This document shows, piece after piece, positions 8,565 to 17,688 of a stretch of DNA of 64,000 nt. The stretch spans positions 426,275-490,274 of the forward strand of contig NZ_BMOV01000001.1 in NCBI RefSeq assembly GCF_014647255.1, read 5' to 3'. A model generated the notes under the pieces. It was given only the letters and a program-made list of their open reading frames with translations, searched no databases and had not been told where the DNA came from. Within the stretch, counting starts at the first letter, position 1. Each line of letters starts with the position of its first letter. Both the position numbers and the translations under genes were made by a program. This DNA is from Iodidimonas muriae (lineage in GTDB: Bacteria; Pseudomonadota; Alphaproteobacteria; Sphingomonadales; Rhodothalassiaceae).

Positions 8565-10121
8565 ATGCAAATCAACGAATTGAAAAACGACGGACTGACG
8601 CGGGAATACAAGATCACCATCGAAAAGGCTGATCTCGACCAGCGGGTTCAAAATATATTGAATGATCTGCGCCACAAGGTGCGGATGAAAGGGTTTCGCC
8701 CGGGCAAAACGCCGGTCGCGCTGTTGAAGAAAATTCACGGCGAAGCGGCGCTTGGGCAAGCGGTGGAAGAATCGGTCCGCGAAAGCACCGATCAGCTTTT
8801 CCGCGAAAAGAAAATCCGTCCGGCCTTGCAGCCCAAGGTGGATGTTGGCGAAGTTGATGAGGAAAAAGGGTTCGAATTTACCCTGTCCACTGAAATTTTG
8901 CCCGATGTGGATACGTCAGACTTCAAGGCACCAGCACTTGAGCGTTTGATCGCAACACCTTCGGATGCGGATGTTGATGCTGCGATCGAAACATTGGCCG
9001 GTCAGTCCAAAAGTTTTGAAACCGCTGCAAAAACTTACAAAGCGAAAACCGGCGATGCCGTTGTGATCGATTTTGTCGGTTCGGTGGACGGTGAAGAATT
9101 TGAAGGCGGCAAGGGCGAAGATTTCCAGCTTGAGCTTGGGTCTGGCCAGTTCATTGCGGGCTTTGAAGATCAGCTTGTCGGCGCCAAAACCGGTGACAAG
9201 GTGACTGTGAAGGTGACCTTCCCTGATCCTTATGGCAGTGAAGAGCTTGCCGGGAAAGACGCCAGCTTCGATGTCGAAGTGAAAGAGGTGAAGAAGCCTG
9301 CCGACACCAAAATCGACGACGACATGGCCAAGAATTTCGGTCTTGAAAGCCTTGATCAGTTGAAAGAAGCGCTGAAAACCCAACTCGAGCAGGAAGCAAA
9401 AACCCTGTCGCGGGCCAAAGTGAAGCGCGCATTGCTCGATAAACTGGCTGATTCCTATGATTTCGCGGTGCCTCAGGGGATGGTGGATCTGGAATATCGT
9501 GATATCTGGCAGCAGATCAAACGCGATGCCGTGATGTCCGGTGAGGCCACCGAATCCGAACTGGCTGATAAAGACGAGCCGGAGTCGGAAGAAGATCGTG
9601 CGGATTACCGCAATATTGCGGAACGTCGTGTGCGTCTTGGTCTGTTGTTGTCCGAGCTTGGCTTGGCCAATAAGGTTGAAATCAACCGTGATGAACTGAT
9701 GCGCCGTGTGGCCGATGAAGCCCGTCGCTATCCGGGGCAAGAGCGCGAGGTGTTTGAATTCTACACCAAGAACGAGCAGGCCATGGCCCAGCTCCGCGCG
9801 CCGCTTTATGAAGACAAGGTTGTCGATTTCATCCTTGAAATGGCCGATCTCAAAGATACCGAGATAAGCCTTGAAGACCTGCGCAAAGCCGTGCGCGAGG
9901 ACGATGAGGAAGAAGAAAACCAGGCCAAAGACGCGAAAAAATCCGCGACCAAGAAAACTGCAGCGAAAAAGCCTGCAGCAAAAAAAGCGTCCGAGAAGAA
10001 GCCAGCTGAAAAGAAAGCGGCTGAAAAGAAAGCCCCGGCCAAGAAAGCTGCGGCCAAGAAACCTGCTGCCAAAAAGGCAGCACCAAAAAAAGCGGCCAGC
10101 AAGGACGACTCTAAGAGCTGA
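8565..10121 (+). CDS. tig: Trigger factor with a lysine/alanine-rich histone-H1-like tail
   Basis: A ribosome-bound chaperone and peptidyl-prolyl isomerase at the exit tunnel. The N-terminal ribosome-binding domain contains GFRPGKTPVALLKK, the signature loop at about residues 43-56. The FKBP-type PPIase domain follows (GDAVVIDFVGSVDGEEF, about 160-250), and then the helical chaperone domain. The family normally ends near residue 440-455. Here an acidic DDEEEE is followed by a low-complexity tail (about 456-518) built of AAKK, EKK and PKK units. The tail is in frame, with no stop or frameshift. It heads the tig-clpP-clpX-lon proteostasis block. Confidence 0.96.
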   Translation: MQINELKNDGLTREYKITIEKADLDQRVQNILNDLRHKVRMKGFRPGKTPVALLKKIHGEAALGQAVEESVRESTDQLFREKKIRPALQPKVDVGEVDEEKGFEFTLSTEILPDVDTSDFKAPALERLIATPSDADVDAAIETLAGQSKSFETAAKTYKAKTGDAVVIDFVGSVDGEEFEGGKGEDFQLELGSGQFIAGFEDQLVGAKTGDKVTVKVTFPDPYGSEELAGKDASFDVEVKEVKKPADTKIDDDMAKNFGLESLDQLKEALKTQLEQEAKTLSRAKVKRALLDKLADSYDFAVPQGMVDLEYRDIWQQIKRDAVMSGEATESELADKDEPESEEDRADYRNIAERRVRLGLLLSELGLANKVEINRDELMRRVADEARRYPGQEREVFEFYTKNEQAMAQLRAPLYEDKVVDFILEMADLKDTEISLEDLRKAVREDDEEEENQAKDAKKSATKKTAAKKPAAKKASEKKPAEKKAAEKKAPAKKAAAKKPAAKKAAPKKAASKDDSKS

Positions 10122-10153
10122 GCCCTTTGCTTGTCATTTTTGTTGACAGAAGA

Positions 10154-10193
10154 CCGCAGTAGGGCATTGGCTTGCTGCGGCCTTCTTTCTTCT
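10154..10193 (+). terminator. Weak terminator-like hairpin after tig
   Basis: CCGCAG (10154-10159) and CTGCGG (10175-10180) can pair. A pyrimidine-rich CCTTCTTTCTTCT follows in place of a pure T-run. It lies 32 nt after the tig stop codon. Partial read-through into clpP is possible. Confidence 0.4.
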
Positions 10194-10261
10194 AAAGGCT
10201 TTCTTTAAAGACCCTGACCGGTGTAAAACCGGTCGCATGAATCAACGGGAGCGCAGCATCT

Positions 10262-10885
10262 ATGGTCGATATCGTGGACCAATTTACAAGTCAGCTCGTG
10301 CCGATGGTGGTCGAGCAGACAAATCGCGGCGAACGGGCGTTCGATATTTATTCGCGCCTTTTGAAAGAGCGAATCATTTTTCTAACCGGGCAGGTGGAAG
10401 ACAATATATCCAGCCTGATCGTTGCCCAACTCCTGTATCTTGAAGCCGATAATCCGAAAAAAGATATTTCCTTTTATATCAATTCTCCCGGTGGCGTGGT
10501 GAGCTCGGGCTTGGCGATTTATGACACCATGCAATATATCCGTCCGAAAGTGGCAACGCTGTGCATCGGGCAAGCGGCTTCCATGGGGTCGCTTTTGCTG
10601 GCTGCCGGTGAAAAAGGCATGCGCTTTTGCCTGCCGAATGCCCGCGTGATGGTGCATCAGCCGTCTGGCGGCTTTCGGGGGCAGGCAACGGATATTGAAA
10701 TTCAGGCCCGCGAAATTCTGAAATTGCGTGAACGCCTGAACAATATTTATGTCGACCATACGGGCCAACCCTTGGAAGAGATTGAAAAAGCGTTGGATCG
10801 CGACCGCTGGATGAGCGCGGAAGAATCCAAGGACTGGGGTCTTGTGGATGAGGTTTTGGAAAAACGCCCAGATGACGCAGAATGA
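10262..10885 (+). CDS. clpP: ATP-dependent Clp protease proteolytic subunit ClpP
   Basis: The serine peptidase tetradecamer that degrades substrates unfolded by ClpX or ClpA. The catalytic triad is visible: Ser107 in [14 protein letters not shown], His132 in VMVHQPSGG, and Asp181 in [29 protein letters not shown] is the oxyanion-hole region. The 207 residues are normal. The start ATG 10262 has GGGAGC about 10 nt upstream, and a GACCGG/CCGGTC hairpin (10216-10234) sits in the leader. clpX follows after 193 nt. Confidence 0.97.
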   Translation: MVDIVDQFTSQLVPMVVEQTNRGERAFDIYSRLLKERIIFLTGQVEDNISSLIVAQLLYLEADNPKKDISFYINSPGGVVSSGLAIYDTMQYIRPKVATLCIGQAASMGSLLLAAGEKGMRFCLPNARVMVHQPSGGFRGQATDIEIQAREILKLRERLNNIYVDHTGQPLEEIEKALDRDRWMSAEESKDWGLVDEVLEKRPDDAE

Positions 10886-11078
10886 TTGTTAGATTCACGG
10901 TCATTTTAAGCTGGCAGCAAGGTTAAAAGGCGTAGAATAGGGCCATTGGTCGGTTGGGTGCTGTTCTTGTGACGGGCACCGAAGGCCACGGGATTGCGAT
11001 TTGGCCTGATAAAGCGGTTGCTGCATGGTCACGCGCTGTTCTACGATGAAGACTTATTGGAAGACTTAGGGAAGTCCG

Positions 11079-12344
11079 ATGACGAAATTGAGCGGCGGAG
11101 ATTCGAAAAATACGCTCTACTGCTCTTTCTGCGGGAAGAGCCAGCATGAAGTTCGTAAACTGATTGCGGGGCCGACGGTATTCATCTGTGATGAATGTGT
11201 TGAACTGTGCACAGATATCATCCGCGAAGAAAGCAAATCGGGAATTGCGAAATCCAGCGATGGCGTGCCAACGCCACAGGAAATTCTCGATGTCCTCAAT
11301 GATTATGTGATCGGTCAGCCAAAGGCGAAACGCGTTTTGTCGGTGGCGGTGCATAATCATTATAAGCGGTTGAATCATGCAGCAAAAAGCAGCGATGTGG
11401 AGCTGGCAAAATCGAACATTTTGCTGATTGGCCCCACCGGTTGCGGCAAAACCCTGCTGGCCCAGACATTGGCCCGTATTCTGGATGTGCCGTTTACCAT
11501 GGCCGATGCCACCACCCTGACAGAGGCCGGCTATGTGGGCGAGGATGTGGAAAACATCATTCTCAAGCTTTTGCAATCCGCCGATTACAATGTGGAACGT
11601 GCCCAACGCGGTATTGTTTATATTGATGAAGTGGACAAGATCAGCCGCAAGTCCGACAATCCTTCCATCACCCGCGATGTGTCGGGCGAAGGGGTGCAAC
11701 AGGCCCTGCTGAAGATCATGGAAGGCACCGTTGCCAGCGTTCCGCCGCAAGGGGGGCGCAAGCATCCGCAACAGGAATTCCTGCAGGTCGATACCACCAA
11801 TATCCTGTTCATCTGCGGCGGGGCTTTTGCGGGCCTCGATCGTCTTGTGTCTTCACGTATGCAGGGCAAATCCATGGGCTTCGGGGCCAGCGTCTCCTCG
11901 CCCGAGGATCGCTCGGTTGGTGAGCTTTTGATGCATGCCGAACCCGAAGATCTTCTGAAATTCGGATTGATTCCGGAATTTGTCGGTCGCGTTCCCGTGA
12001 TTGCGACATTGGAAGATCTGGATGAAGATGCCCTTGTGGAAATCCTCTCGACTCCGAAAAACGCTTTGCTCAAGCAATATCAACGCTTGTTCGAGATGGA
12101 AGAGGTCGCTCTGACCTTCACCGATGAAGCAAAACGTGCCGTTGCACGGCGCGCCATTGCCCGTAAAACCGGGGCACGTGGTTTGCGGTCGATCATGGAA
12201 GACATTTTGCTGGAAACCATGTTCGATCTACCGTCGCTTGATGGTGTGGAGGAAGTTGTCATTAATGACGATGTGGTGGATTCTGCTGCCAAGCCGCTCT
12301 TTATCTATGCAGAGCGGCGGGATGAGGCAGGGACTTCTGCGTGA
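11079..12344 (+). CDS. clpX: ATP-dependent Clp protease ATP-binding subunit ClpX
   Basis: A hexameric AAA+ unfoldase that feeds ClpP and also acts alone as a remodelling chaperone. The N-terminal zinc-binding domain has Cys15, Cys18, Cys37 and Cys40 (YCSFCGKS...ICDECVELC). Walker A is [10 protein letters not shown] and Walker B is [10 protein letters not shown]. The pore loop sits in [11 protein letters not shown], and sensor 2 lies in [10 protein letters not shown]. The IGF loop for ClpP docking should lie in the [14 protein letters not shown] region. The 421-residue length is typical. In alphaproteobacteria, ClpXP is central to cell-cycle proteolysis. Confidence 0.98.
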   Translation: MTKLSGGDSKNTLYCSFCGKSQHEVRKLIAGPTVFICDECVELCTDIIREESKSGIAKSSDGVPTPQEILDVLNDYVIGQPKAKRVLSVAVHNHYKRLNHAAKSSDVELAKSNILLIGPTGCGKTLLAQTLARILDVPFTMADATTLTEAGYVGEDVENIILKLLQSADYNVERAQRGIVYIDEVDKISRKSDNPSITRDVSGEGVQQALLKIMEGTVASVPPQGGRKHPQQEFLQVDTTNILFICGGAFAGLDRLVSSRMQGKSMGFGASVSSPEDRSVGELLMHAEPEDLLKFGLIPEFVGRVPVIATLEDLDEDALVEILSTPKNALLKQYQRLFEMEEVALTFTDEAKRAVARRAIARKTGARGLRSIMEDILLETMFDLPSLDGVEEVVINDDVVDSAAKPLFIYAERRDEAGTSA

Positions 12345-12359
12345 TCAGAGCCCTTTGCT

Positions 12360-12387
12360 CTTGAATGGTTGCGAGAGAATGCCATTT
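12360..12387 (+). promoter_or_regulatory. Possible heat-shock (RpoH) promoter of lon
   Basis: CTTGAA (12360-12365), a 16-bp spacer and CCATTT (12382-12387) resemble sigma32 elements (CTTGAA / CCCCATNT) about 95 bp before lon. The -10 half and the spacing are imperfect. lon is a heat-shock gene in most proteobacteria, which is the main reason to record it. Confidence 0.3.
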
Positions 12388-12481
12388 CAGATGTAAGTCA
12401 CGCGGGTCATTTCATGGGGCTCATTGCGCTTTCATGTGACGGACCGCGCCCATTGGTGTTTGAAAGAAGATCGGAAATAGC

Positions 12482-14890
12482 ATGGACAAGACCTATCCTG
12501 TCCTGCCGCTGAGAGACATTGTTGTCTTTCCGCACATGATTGTCCCTTTGTTCGTGGGGCGTGAAAAAAGTGTGCGTGCGCTTGAGGAAGTCATGAAGGA
12601 TGATCGACCCATCCTGCTTGTCTCCCAGAAGAATGCCGGCGAGGACGACCCGACAGCGGACGATATTTATGAAATGGGCACATTGGCGAATGTGCTCCAG
12701 CTTCTGCGCCTTCCCGATGGCACGGTAAAAGTTCTGGTCGAAGGATCTGGCCGGGCCCGTATCACCGAATTCGTTGAGAATGATGATTTTTTTGAAGCGT
12801 CCATTGTGGATGTGGAAGAAGAAACCGGCGCGGATAAAGAATTGCAAGCGCTGCAACGCTCGGTGCTGGCGCAGTTCGAGCTTTATGTGAAGCTCAATAA
12901 GAAAATTGCGCCGGAAGTGCTGGTGTCTGCCAATCAGATCGACGATCCGTCGAAACTGGCGGATACGGTGGCGTCGCATTTGGCTCTGAAAATTTCCGAC
13001 AAGCAGGATTTGCTGTCCACCATCAAAGTGACCGAACGTCTTGAGAAGGTTTTTTCCTTCATGGAAGGCGAAATCGGCGTGCTGCAGGTGGAAAAAAAGA
13101 TCCGTGGCCGTGTGAAGCGTCAGATGGAAAAAACGCAGCGCGAATATTATTTGAACGAGCAATTGAAGGCGATTCAGAAAGAGCTGGGCGAAACCGACGA
13201 AAGTCGGGAAGAAACCGCAGAGCTGGAAGCGCGCATTGCCGAAACCAAATTGAGCAAGGAAGCCCGCGAGAAATGCATTGCGGAGCTGAAGAAGCTCAAA
13301 TCCATGAGCCCCATGTCGGCGGAAGCCACCGTGGTGCGCAATTATCTGGATTGGATTCTGTCTATGCCGTGGGGCAAGCGCACCCGCGTCAAGAAAGATA
13401 TCCATTGGTCTGAACATGTGCTGGATGAAGACCATTATGGTCTGGAAAAGGTGAAGGAGCGGATCGTCGAATATCTTGCGGTGCTGCAACGCGCCAACAA
13501 GATCAAAGGCCCGATCCTGTGTCTTGTGGGCCCGCCGGGCGTCGGGAAAACGTCCTTGGGGCGCTCCATTGCCAAGGCCACGGGGCGGAATTTCATCCGC
13601 TTCAGCTTGGGTGGTGTGCGGGATGAAGCGGAAATCCGTGGACATCGGCGCACATATATCGGGTCTATGCCCGGTAAGATCATGCAGAATTTGAAGAAGG
13701 CCGGGTCGGCCAATCCGCTGTTCTTGCTCGATGAGATCGACAAGATGGGGCAGGATTTCCGGGGCGATCCCGCTTCCGCTTTGCTGGAGGTTCTCGACCC
13801 TGAGCAGAATTCACATTTCAACGATCATTATCTGGAAGTGGATTATGATCTGTCCGATGTGATGTTCGTGACCACGGCCAACACTTTGGACATGCCGCAG
13901 CCTTTGCTGGACCGTATGGAGATCATTCATCTGTCGGGCTATACGGAAGATGAAAAGGTCGAAATTGCCAAGCGCCATCTGCTGAAGAAACAGATTAAAG
14001 ATCATGGGCTTAAAAGCTCGGAATGGTCTATTTCGGATGCGGCTTTGCGCGATCTGATCCGTTATTATACCCGTGAATCCGGGGTGCGTAATCTGGAGCG
14101 GATGATTGCCCGTCTTGTGCGCAAGGCGGTGAAGGAAATCGTTGAAGGCAAGCGCAAGCGCGTTCAAGTGACGGTGCAGAATCTTGGCAATTATGCCGGG
14201 GTGCGTCGCTATCGTTATGGTGAAGCGGAAACGGAAGATCAGGTGGGCCTGACCACCGGTCTTGCCTGGACAGAAGTGGGTGGCGAAATCCTGACGATCG
14301 AAGCCGTCACGACCCGAGGGAAGGGGCGTGTGCTTACCACCGGTAAGTTGGGCGATGTGATGCAGGAATCCATTCAGGCTGCCCGCTCCTTCGTTCATAG
14401 CCGTGCGGTGACCTATGGGGTGAAGCCCACGGCCTTTGAAAAGATCGATATCCATGTGCATGTTCCCGAAGGGGCAACCCCCAAGGATGGCCCCTCTGCG
14501 GGTATTGCCATGGTCACGTCGATCGTTTCGGTTCTGACCGGCATTGCTGTGCGGCGCGATATTGCCATGACCGGCGAAGTGACGCTGCGTGGGCGGGTTC
14601 TGCCCATTGGCGGGCTGAAAGAAAAGCTGCTTGCGGCCCTGCGCGCTGGTATCAAGACCGTTCTGATTCCTGCCGAAAATGAAAAAGATCTGGCAGAAAT
14701 CCCTGATAATGTGAAACGGGGCTTGGAAATTATTCCCGTTTCCCATGTGGACGAAGTTCTGCGAAAAGCGCTGACTCGTCCCCTCGTCCCCATCGAATGG
14801 ACCGAAGAGGATGAGGAAAAATCGAACGCAATCAAGCCCATAGCGGGTGATGATGCGGAGGTCGCGTCGGGGGTAACCGTGACCCATTAA
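12482..14890 (+). CDS. lon: ATP-dependent protease Lon (LonA)
   Basis: A cytosolic AAA+ serine protease that degrades misfolded and short-lived regulatory proteins. The N-terminal substrate-binding LON domain occupies about 1-200 ([20 protein letters not shown]) and is followed by a long helical region. The AAA+ module has Walker [12 protein letters not shown], Walker [13 protein letters not shown] and [13 protein letters not shown]. The peptidase domain has the catalytic Ser in [11 protein letters not shown] and the partner Lys further on near [14 protein letters not shown]. The 802-residue length is normal. The ATG at 12482 is preceded by AGAAGATCGGAAATAGC. A terminator and hupB follow, the common lon-hup order. 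Confidence 0.98.
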   Translation: MDKTYPVLPLRDIVVFPHMIVPLFVGREKSVRALEEVMKDDRPILLVSQKNAGEDDPTADDIYEMGTLANVLQLLRLPDGTVKVLVEGSGRARITEFVENDDFFEASIVDVEEETGADKELQALQRSVLAQFELYVKLNKKIAPEVLVSANQIDDPSKLADTVASHLALKISDKQDLLSTIKVTERLEKVFSFMEGEIGVLQVEKKIRGRVKRQMEKTQREYYLNEQLKAIQKELGETDESREETAELEARIAETKLSKEAREKCIAELKKLKSMSPMSAEATVVRNYLDWILSMPWGKRTRVKKDIHWSEHVLDEDHYGLEKVKERIVEYLAVLQRANKIKGPILCLVGPPGVGKTSLGRSIAKATGRNFIRFSLGGVRDEAEIRGHRRTYIGSMPGKIMQNLKKAGSANPLFLLDEIDKMGQDFRGDPASALLEVLDPEQNSHFNDHYLEVDYDLSDVMFVTTANTLDMPQPLLDRMEIIHLSGYTEDEKVEIAKRHLLKKQIKDHGLKSSEWSISDAALRDLIRYYTRESGVRNLERMIARLVRKAVKEIVEGKRKRVQVTVQNLGNYAGVRRYRYGEAETEDQVGLTTGLAWTEVGGEILTIEAVTTRGKGRVLTTGKLGDVMQESIQAARSFVHSRAVTYGVKPTAFEKIDIHVHVPEGATPKDGPSAGIAMVTSIVSVLTGIAVRRDIAMTGEVTLRGRVLPIGGLKEKLLAALRAGIKTVLIPAENEKDLAEIPDNVKRGLEIIPVSHVDEVLRKALTRPLVPIEWTEEDEEKSNAIKPIAGDDAEVASGVTVTH

Positions 14891-14937
14891 GCATGAGGGT
14901 CTTGTCCCTTTTCGGGACATCCTCATGAAAGCTGTGG

Positions 14938-14967
14938 AAAACCGCAGGAACCTGCGGTTTTCTTTTT
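14938..14967 (+). terminator. Intrinsic terminator of lon
   Basis: AAAACCGCAGG and CCTGCGGTTTT pair as a near-perfect stem followed by C and five T. A second inverted repeat, CATGAGG...GTCCC / GGGAC...CCTCATG (about 14892-14926), lies just before it. The T-tract overlaps the -35 of the hupB promoter. Confidence 0.85.
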
Positions 14968-14995
14968 GACAGTTTAAAAAAGTCCGCACTACACT
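14966..14995 (+). promoter_or_regulatory. Sigma70-type promoter of hupB
   Basis: A perfect TTGACA (14966-14971), an 18-bp spacer and TACACT (14990-14995) place transcription start near 15002, about 45 bp before the hupB start codon. The perfect -35 suits an abundant nucleoid protein. Confidence 0.7.
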
Positions 14996-15045
14996 GCCTC
15001 CGCTGACCCACGGAGGAACCTCACAACAGCACGAGGGGGTAAACC

Positions 15046-15318
15046 TTGAATAAGAACGAACTTATCGCGAATGTCGCCGAGGCGGCTGATCTTTCGAAAG
15101 CGGATGCAACGAAAGCCGTTGACGCCGTTTTTTCCAGCATCTCCGATGCCCTGTCCAAGGGTGACGAAGTACGGCTGGTCGGATTTGGCACCTTCTCGGT
15201 TGCACATCGCGCTGCGTCGCAGGGCCGCAACCCACGTACGGGTGAACCGATTGCGATTGCTGCGTCCAAACAACCCAAGTTCAAAGCTGGTAAACAGCTG
15301 AAGGACGCGGTGAATTGA
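15046..15318 (+). CDS. hupB: Histone-like DNA-binding protein HU
   Basis: A 90-residue nucleoid protein that bends DNA as a dimer. It opens [21 protein letters not shown]. The family signature [21 protein letters not shown] covers the DNA-binding arm, and [14 protein letters not shown] ends it. The start codon is TTG at 15046, since no ATG or GTG fits the family start. A strong GAGGGGG (15033-15039) lies 6 nt upstream, so TTG initiation is well supported. HU is preferred over IHF because of its arm sequence and its position after lon. Confidence 0.96.
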   Translation: MNKNELIANVAEAADLSKADATKAVDAVFSSISDALSKGDEVRLVGFGTFSVAHRAASQGRNPRTGEPIAIAASKQPKFKAGKQLKDAVN

Positions 15319-15346
15319 TCAGGTCCTGATAGGGATTTGTATCCGG

Positions 15347-15384
15347 AAACGGCCGTTTGTATTGCACAAGCGGCCGTTTTTTTT
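15347..15384 (+). terminator. Intrinsic terminator of hupB
   Basis: AAACGGCCG pairs with CGGCCGTTT, and TTGT/ACAA extends the stem inward. The hairpin runs into eight T at 15377-15384. It is strong and separates hupB from tRNA-Val. Confidence 0.9.
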
Positions 15385-15404
15385 ATCTGACCGTTCAAAA
15401 ACGG

Positions 15405-15433
15405 TTGTCTTCGCTGCAAGCCTCCGCTATGAG
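15405..15433 (+). promoter_or_regulatory. Sigma70-type promoter of tRNA-Val
   Basis: TTGTCT (15405-15410), a 17-bp spacer and TATGAG (15428-15433) lie 18 bp before the tRNA 5' end. Confidence 0.65.
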
Positions 15434-15450
15434 ACGGGGCATTACTTGTG

Positions 15451-15526
15451 GGGCGGTTAGCTCAGTTGGTAGAGCATCTCGTTTACACCGAGAGGGTCGG
15501 CAGTTCGAGACTGTCACCGCCCACCA
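15451..15526 (+). tRNA. tRNA-Val (anticodon TAC)
   Basis: A 76-nt cloverleaf with acceptor arms GGGCGGT/ACCGCCC, anticodon stem TCTCG/CGAGA with loop TTTACAC, the T-arm CGGCAG-TTCGAGA-CTGT, and encoded CCA. It has its own promoter, behind the hupB terminator. Confidence 0.97.
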
Positions 15527-15756
15527 TTTTCCCAAAATACAGCCACTATATTATCCGTCGCATCTTGCGGCGTTGACGGGCCTTTTCGCGAAGCCTTCGT
15601 TGCAGGCCACGCCTTTGGGGCATCAAAACCATTTTGCCTTTTGGGCGCCGGTCTGCTCCAGAGATTGTGTGTAGGATTGCTTTGCACTGGGCGTCAAAAG
15701 GCATCATCCAAGCACAGTCACAGAATGATATGATATTGCTGATATTGGAGGGGTTT

Positions 15757-16221
15757 ATGGCGACTCATAGCGACATGACGGGCGGCAAAGGGCAGGGTAC
15801 AAGCATCGTGGCTGTGTCCCTTGTCTTTTTGGTGATGATTGCCCTGGTGAATGGCATCGGTTTTTGGTTGGGGCTGATCTATGGCAATCAGGTGCCTTTG
15901 GGGACGGCCATCCGTCATTCCATTGATATTTTGATTTTCATGGTGCAAACGCCGCAATATGTCGCCGCGTGGTTTGAGCAGGGCTGGGGCTTCCTGTGGC
16001 TGGTTGCAGGGGCTCTGGAACTGATTTTGCCCTTTATTGTGCTGCGCTTGATAAAGCACAAGAAACCGGTGCTGGTTGGCGTGTCTTGCGCTTTGGCGGC
16101 GAGCCTTCCCGATCTTATCCCGATGGCGTTGGACAAGATGACCGGGCTTTTATGGTCGGGCCTGTTGATTTCGGCGGTGATTTATATCGTGAGCTTTTCG
16201 CTGGCCAAGGCAAAGCTCTGA
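15757..16221 (+). CDS. Four-helix membrane protein, unknown function
   Basis: A 154-residue product I cannot assign to a family. After a polar start (MATHSDMTGGKGQG), four hydrophobic segments are visible. They run at roughly residues 17-40 (VAVSLVFLVMIALVNGIGFW), 79-100, 104-126 and 132-150, and the protein ends in a short basic tail (SLAKAKL). ATG 15757 is chosen over an upstream in-frame ATG because GGAGG sits 5 nt before it and the upstream codons look non-coding. A strong hairpin terminator follows immediately, so it is probably a single-gene unit. An inner-membrane location is inferred. Confidence 0.75.
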   Translation: MATHSDMTGGKGQGTSIVAVSLVFLVMIALVNGIGFWLGLIYGNQVPLGTAIRHSIDILIFMVQTPQYVAAWFEQGWGFLWLVAGALELILPFIVLRLIKHKKPVLVGVSCALAASLPDLIPMALDKMTGLLWSGLLISAVIYIVSFSLAKAKL

Positions 16222-16234
16222 GCCGTTCATGAAA

Positions 16235-16264
16235 AAAGCGGAATGTCAGATGACATTCCGCTTT
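16235..16264 (+). terminator. Long perfect hairpin terminator
   Basis: AAAGCGGAATGTCA and TGACATTCCGCTTT form a 14-bp perfect inverted repeat around GA, 13 nt after the stop codon of the membrane protein. It has A-rich and T-containing flanks on both sides, so it could work in both directions. Confidence 0.8.
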
Positions 16265-16551
16265 ATGAGCAGCCTTGATTCGATCTGGTGCAGAGAGCCA
16301 TTTATGACGATAAAGGGCCAAGCGCTTTTTGGTCTTTTGCCATCTGACGCTTGTTTCTTTTGTCTGGCGCAGCTTGCCGACCGAATTGTTCAGGTGCTCC
16401 TCCCCAACTCAATTCTTTCACAAGTGTTAACAGGCCGCGCGCTGAAATCAAGTGGCTATCGGGTAAAGCTGGCAGATCTTTGCGGGCTGTGGCAATCATG
16501 AGACGGTCGGAGCGGGCGGCAGACAGGACGTGATGGAGAGAGGGCAGGGAT
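16265..16551. other. Intergenic stretch with no recognisable gene
   Basis: About 290 nt between the hairpin at 16235-16264 and the PqiA-like gene. Short open frames exist on both strands (for example 16229-16501 plus and 16302-16598 minus). They lack ribosome-binding sites, run over neighbouring features and look like no family. No tRNA, repeat or strong promoter was found. It probably holds the promoter of the downstream gene. Confidence 0.5.
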
Positions 16552-17070
16552 ATGCGCCAAACTGGTCGGCAAACAGACGGCACCTCTTCACTTGCCACAT
16601 ATTCTGATTCGGCACCTTGCCGCGTGACGGGGGCGATTCTCGCTTTGGCGGCGCTGTTGTTCGCCTGCGGATATGTCTTGCCGGTGCTTTATGTGAAAAA
16701 ATTCCTGTTTTTTTCTTCGGAATCGTCTTTGTTGGGGGTGAGTTGGGGGCTTTTGCAGGGTCGGGAGTTTTTGCTAGGTGGTGTTTTGATCCTGTTTACG
16801 ATTCTGTTTCCCATTACCAAGCTTTGCCTTTTGGCGGTGATCTGGTGGCGCCCCACGGCCCACACGAACCATCTTCTTCAGCTTTTGGCGCGTTTGGGGC
16901 GCTGGTCTATGCTGGATGTGCTGGTGCTGGCGCTGTTTGTCTTTTCGGTAAAATCCAGCGGATTGGGCACGGCATTTTCTCAGCCCGGCCTTTATTGCTT
17001 TGCGGGAGCGGTGATCCTGACCATGATCGCCGGGGCCAGATTGGCTGATGAATCCTTGAAAAAGCCCTGA
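16552..17070 (+). CDS. PqiA-family integral membrane protein (single domain)
   Basis: A 172-residue inner-membrane protein resembling one half of paraquat-inducible protein A. It shows a helix with a conserved CGYVLPVLYVKKFLFF, then SLLGVSWGLLQGREFLLGGVLILFTILFPITKL, and the family hallmark RLGRWSMLDVLVLALFVFSVK. About four membrane helices are visible. PqiA in Escherichia coli works with MCE-type proteins in lipid transport. No pqiB/MCE gene is adjacent here, so the role is open. Its ATG has GGCAGGGAT upstream. It is flanked by an unknown stretch and the tRNA-Asp pair. Confidence 0.8.
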   Translation: MRQTGRQTDGTSSLATYSDSAPCRVTGAILALAALLFACGYVLPVLYVKKFLFFSSESSLLGVSWGLLQGREFLLGGVLILFTILFPITKLCLLAVIWWRPTAHTNHLLQLLARLGRWSMLDVLVLALFVFSVKSSGLGTAFSQPGLYCFAGAVILTMIAGARLADESLKKP

Positions 17071-17139
17071 AAAGCGGGAAAATTTTTCACGCTCTAAATC
17101 TGTTTATGCGATTGCTTTGAAAGAAAGGGCATATTTGCG

Positions 17140-17168
17140 TTGACAGCTTCGCTTTCGCCCCCTATTTC
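17140..17168 (+). promoter_or_regulatory. Sigma70-type promoter of the tRNA-Asp pair
   Basis: A perfect TTGACA (17140-17145), a 17-bp spacer and TATTTC (17163-17168) lie 23 bp before the first tRNA-Asp. No separate strong promoter is visible before the second copy, so they are probably one transcript. Confidence 0.7.
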
Positions 17169-17190
17169 AACGGGCCTCGACGCACACCAC

Positions 17191-17267
17191 GGGGGTGTAG
17201 CTCAGTTGGTTAGAGCGCTGGCCTGTCACGCCAGAGGCCGCGGGTTCAAGTCCCGTCACTCCCGCCA
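17191..17267 (+). tRNA. tRNA-Asp (anticodon GTC), copy 1
   Basis: A 77-nt cloverleaf with acceptor arms GGGGGTG/CACTCCC, anticodon stem CTGGC/GCCAG with GTC in the loop, the T-arm CGCGGG-TTCAAGT-CCCGT, and encoded CCA. Its sequence is identical to the second copy 69 nt downstream. Confidence 0.97.
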
Positions 17268-17336
17268 CGTCGTCGTCGAAACGGTGACTCTTTATGGCTT
17301 TTAATGCGATAAAGATGCCGACAACCGCTTTCTTGC

Positions 17337-17413
17337 GGGGGTGTAGCTCAGTTGGTTAGAGCGCTGGCCTGTCACGCCAGAGGCCGCGGGTTCAAGTCCC
17401 GTCACTCCCGCCA
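17337..17413 (+). tRNA. tRNA-Asp (anticodon GTC), copy 2
   Basis: An exact duplicate of the 17191-17267 gene over all 77 nt, including the encoded CCA. The 69-nt spacer is unique sequence, so the duplication covers only the tRNA itself or has been kept identical by gene conversion. Confidence 0.97.
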
Positions 17414-17557
17414 CTTTTCCCTGTCATTTCCCGATCATATCGCGCCTTGCTTTCTTTGAAGCGAGGTGATTGGCGCTTCACAATCATGCGACATGATGGC
17501 TGTTTGGGAAAAGAGGCTTTTTCTGCCACGAACTTGCCGTTATTCATATGCCGGGCT

Positions 17558-17585
17558 TTGAAAGCTGGCGTAGGTTTGCTATAGC
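17558..17585 (+). promoter_or_regulatory. Probable promoter of the nuo operon
   Basis: TTGAAA (17558-17563), a 16-bp spacer and TATAGC (17580-17585) would start transcription near 17592. That is downstream of the ATG at 17548 that would otherwise open a long nuoA, and about 97 bp upstream of the GTG at 17689 preferred for NuoA. Confidence 0.5.
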
Positions 17586-17688
17586 GCTGGCAGTCTATTG
17601 TTTGGCCATATGGCTTGTCGTTTTTTTGAGGCTCTGGTGGGGCGTTATGTTACCGCCAGATGTTTCGGACTTCTATACGGAGCGCTCC

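Noticed and set aside
8916-9740. Long open frame on the minus strand opposite tig (about 274 codons), with similar long antisense frames opposite lon, nuoG, nuoL and eno
   Set aside because: They mirror the codon periodicity of strongly biased genes on the other strand, lack ribosome-binding sites and resemble no family. They are rich in His, Gln, Arg and Phe, as expected from antisense reading.
9930-10118. Repetitive AAG/GCC-rich DNA at the end of tig as a tandem repeat or CRISPR-like array
   Set aside because: The repetition comes from Ala/Lys codons in one open frame. Unit length and spacing are irregular and there are no spacers.
10923-11771. 282-codon minus-strand frame across the clpP-clpX gap and clpX
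   Set aside because: It covers the clpX zinc-finger and Walker A coding region in antisense and shows no family features.
16229-16598. Two overlapping short frames, 16229-16501 plus and 16302-16598 minus
   Set aside because: The first starts inside the terminator hairpin and the second runs into the PqiA-like gene. Neither has a ribosome-binding site or a recognisable motif.
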